Below, one piece after another: positions 6,919 through 6,957 of a stretch of 6,957 nt of DNA (within the stretch, counting starts at the first letter, position 1; each line of letters starts with the position of its first letter). The notes under the pieces were generated by a model. That model saw nothing but the letters and a program-made list of their open reading frames with translations. It had not been told where the DNA came from and searched no databases. The DNA comes from CAINVV01 sp031432175 (GTDB lineage: Bacteria; Bacteroidota; Bacteroidia; Bacteroidales; Prolixibacteraceae), in the NCBI GenBank assembly GCA_964358545.1, contig CAYHQN010000173.1, forward strand, positions 1 to 6,957. The letters run 5' to 3'. The position numbers and the translations under genes were made by a program.

Positions 6919-6957
6919 ATCATTTTTTTGGAGGTGAGGATGGAGAGAAGGAGGCGG

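Noticed and set aside
6930..6957. GGAGG followed by an ATG at 6940 as the start of another gene
   Set aside because: Only six codons are visible, the sequence is a low-complexity purine run, and strong Shine-Dalgarno use is not typical of this kind of genome.

Overview
The window looks like chromosomal DNA of a Bacteroidota species. Start codons have little or no Shine-Dalgarno sequence. The clearest promoter element matches the Bacteroidota -7 consensus TAnnTTTG. The recognisable protein types (a DUF362 membrane protein, a PD40/TolB-like secreted protein with an N-terminal beta-sandwich, a PA-domain M28 peptidase, a TolC-type C-terminus, a KAP NTPase with NEWGTGKTT) are all common in that phylum. 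I did not identify a genus.

Layout. (1) Positions 1-1068, minus strand: an A+T-rich open frame for an unrecognised two-helix membrane protein that runs off the left edge. It has no stop in the window and was reconstructed by reading the reverse complement. (2) About 1221-1382, plus strand: the last ~53 codons of a TolC/OEP outer-membrane efflux gene with no 5' part. (3) 1430-2054, plus: an M28-family peptidase gene whose whole catalytic domain is deleted; the first ~189 codons are joined out of frame to the last ~20. (4) 2092-3657 and 3688-5199, plus: two intact, closely spaced, less A+T-rich genes, a three-helix DUF362 protein and a secreted PD40 beta-propeller protein, probably one transcription unit acting at or beyond the inner membrane. 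(5) 5277-5354, plus: a ~25-codon tail resembling the C-terminus of a type I restriction specificity subunit (HsdS), whose stop overlaps the next start as ATGA. (6) 5351-6745, plus: an intact, A+T-rich KAP-family P-loop NTPase. (7) 6746-6957: non-coding, with a dispersed palindromic repeat of the type that reads as SLRGTKQS-like peptides.

Interpretation (inference). The centre is a fragment of ordinary envelope/secretion genes flanked by two A+T-rich accessory segments. Gene remnants sit at both edges: the OEP tail on the left and the HsdS-like tail on the right. A third gene is broken internally. The right segment reads as a relic of a restriction/defence locus in which the KAP gene followed hsdS; only the KAP gene is complete. 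The most notable items are the HsdS-tail/KAP coupling, the frame-shifting internal deletion in the peptidase, and the unknown membrane protein at the left edge.
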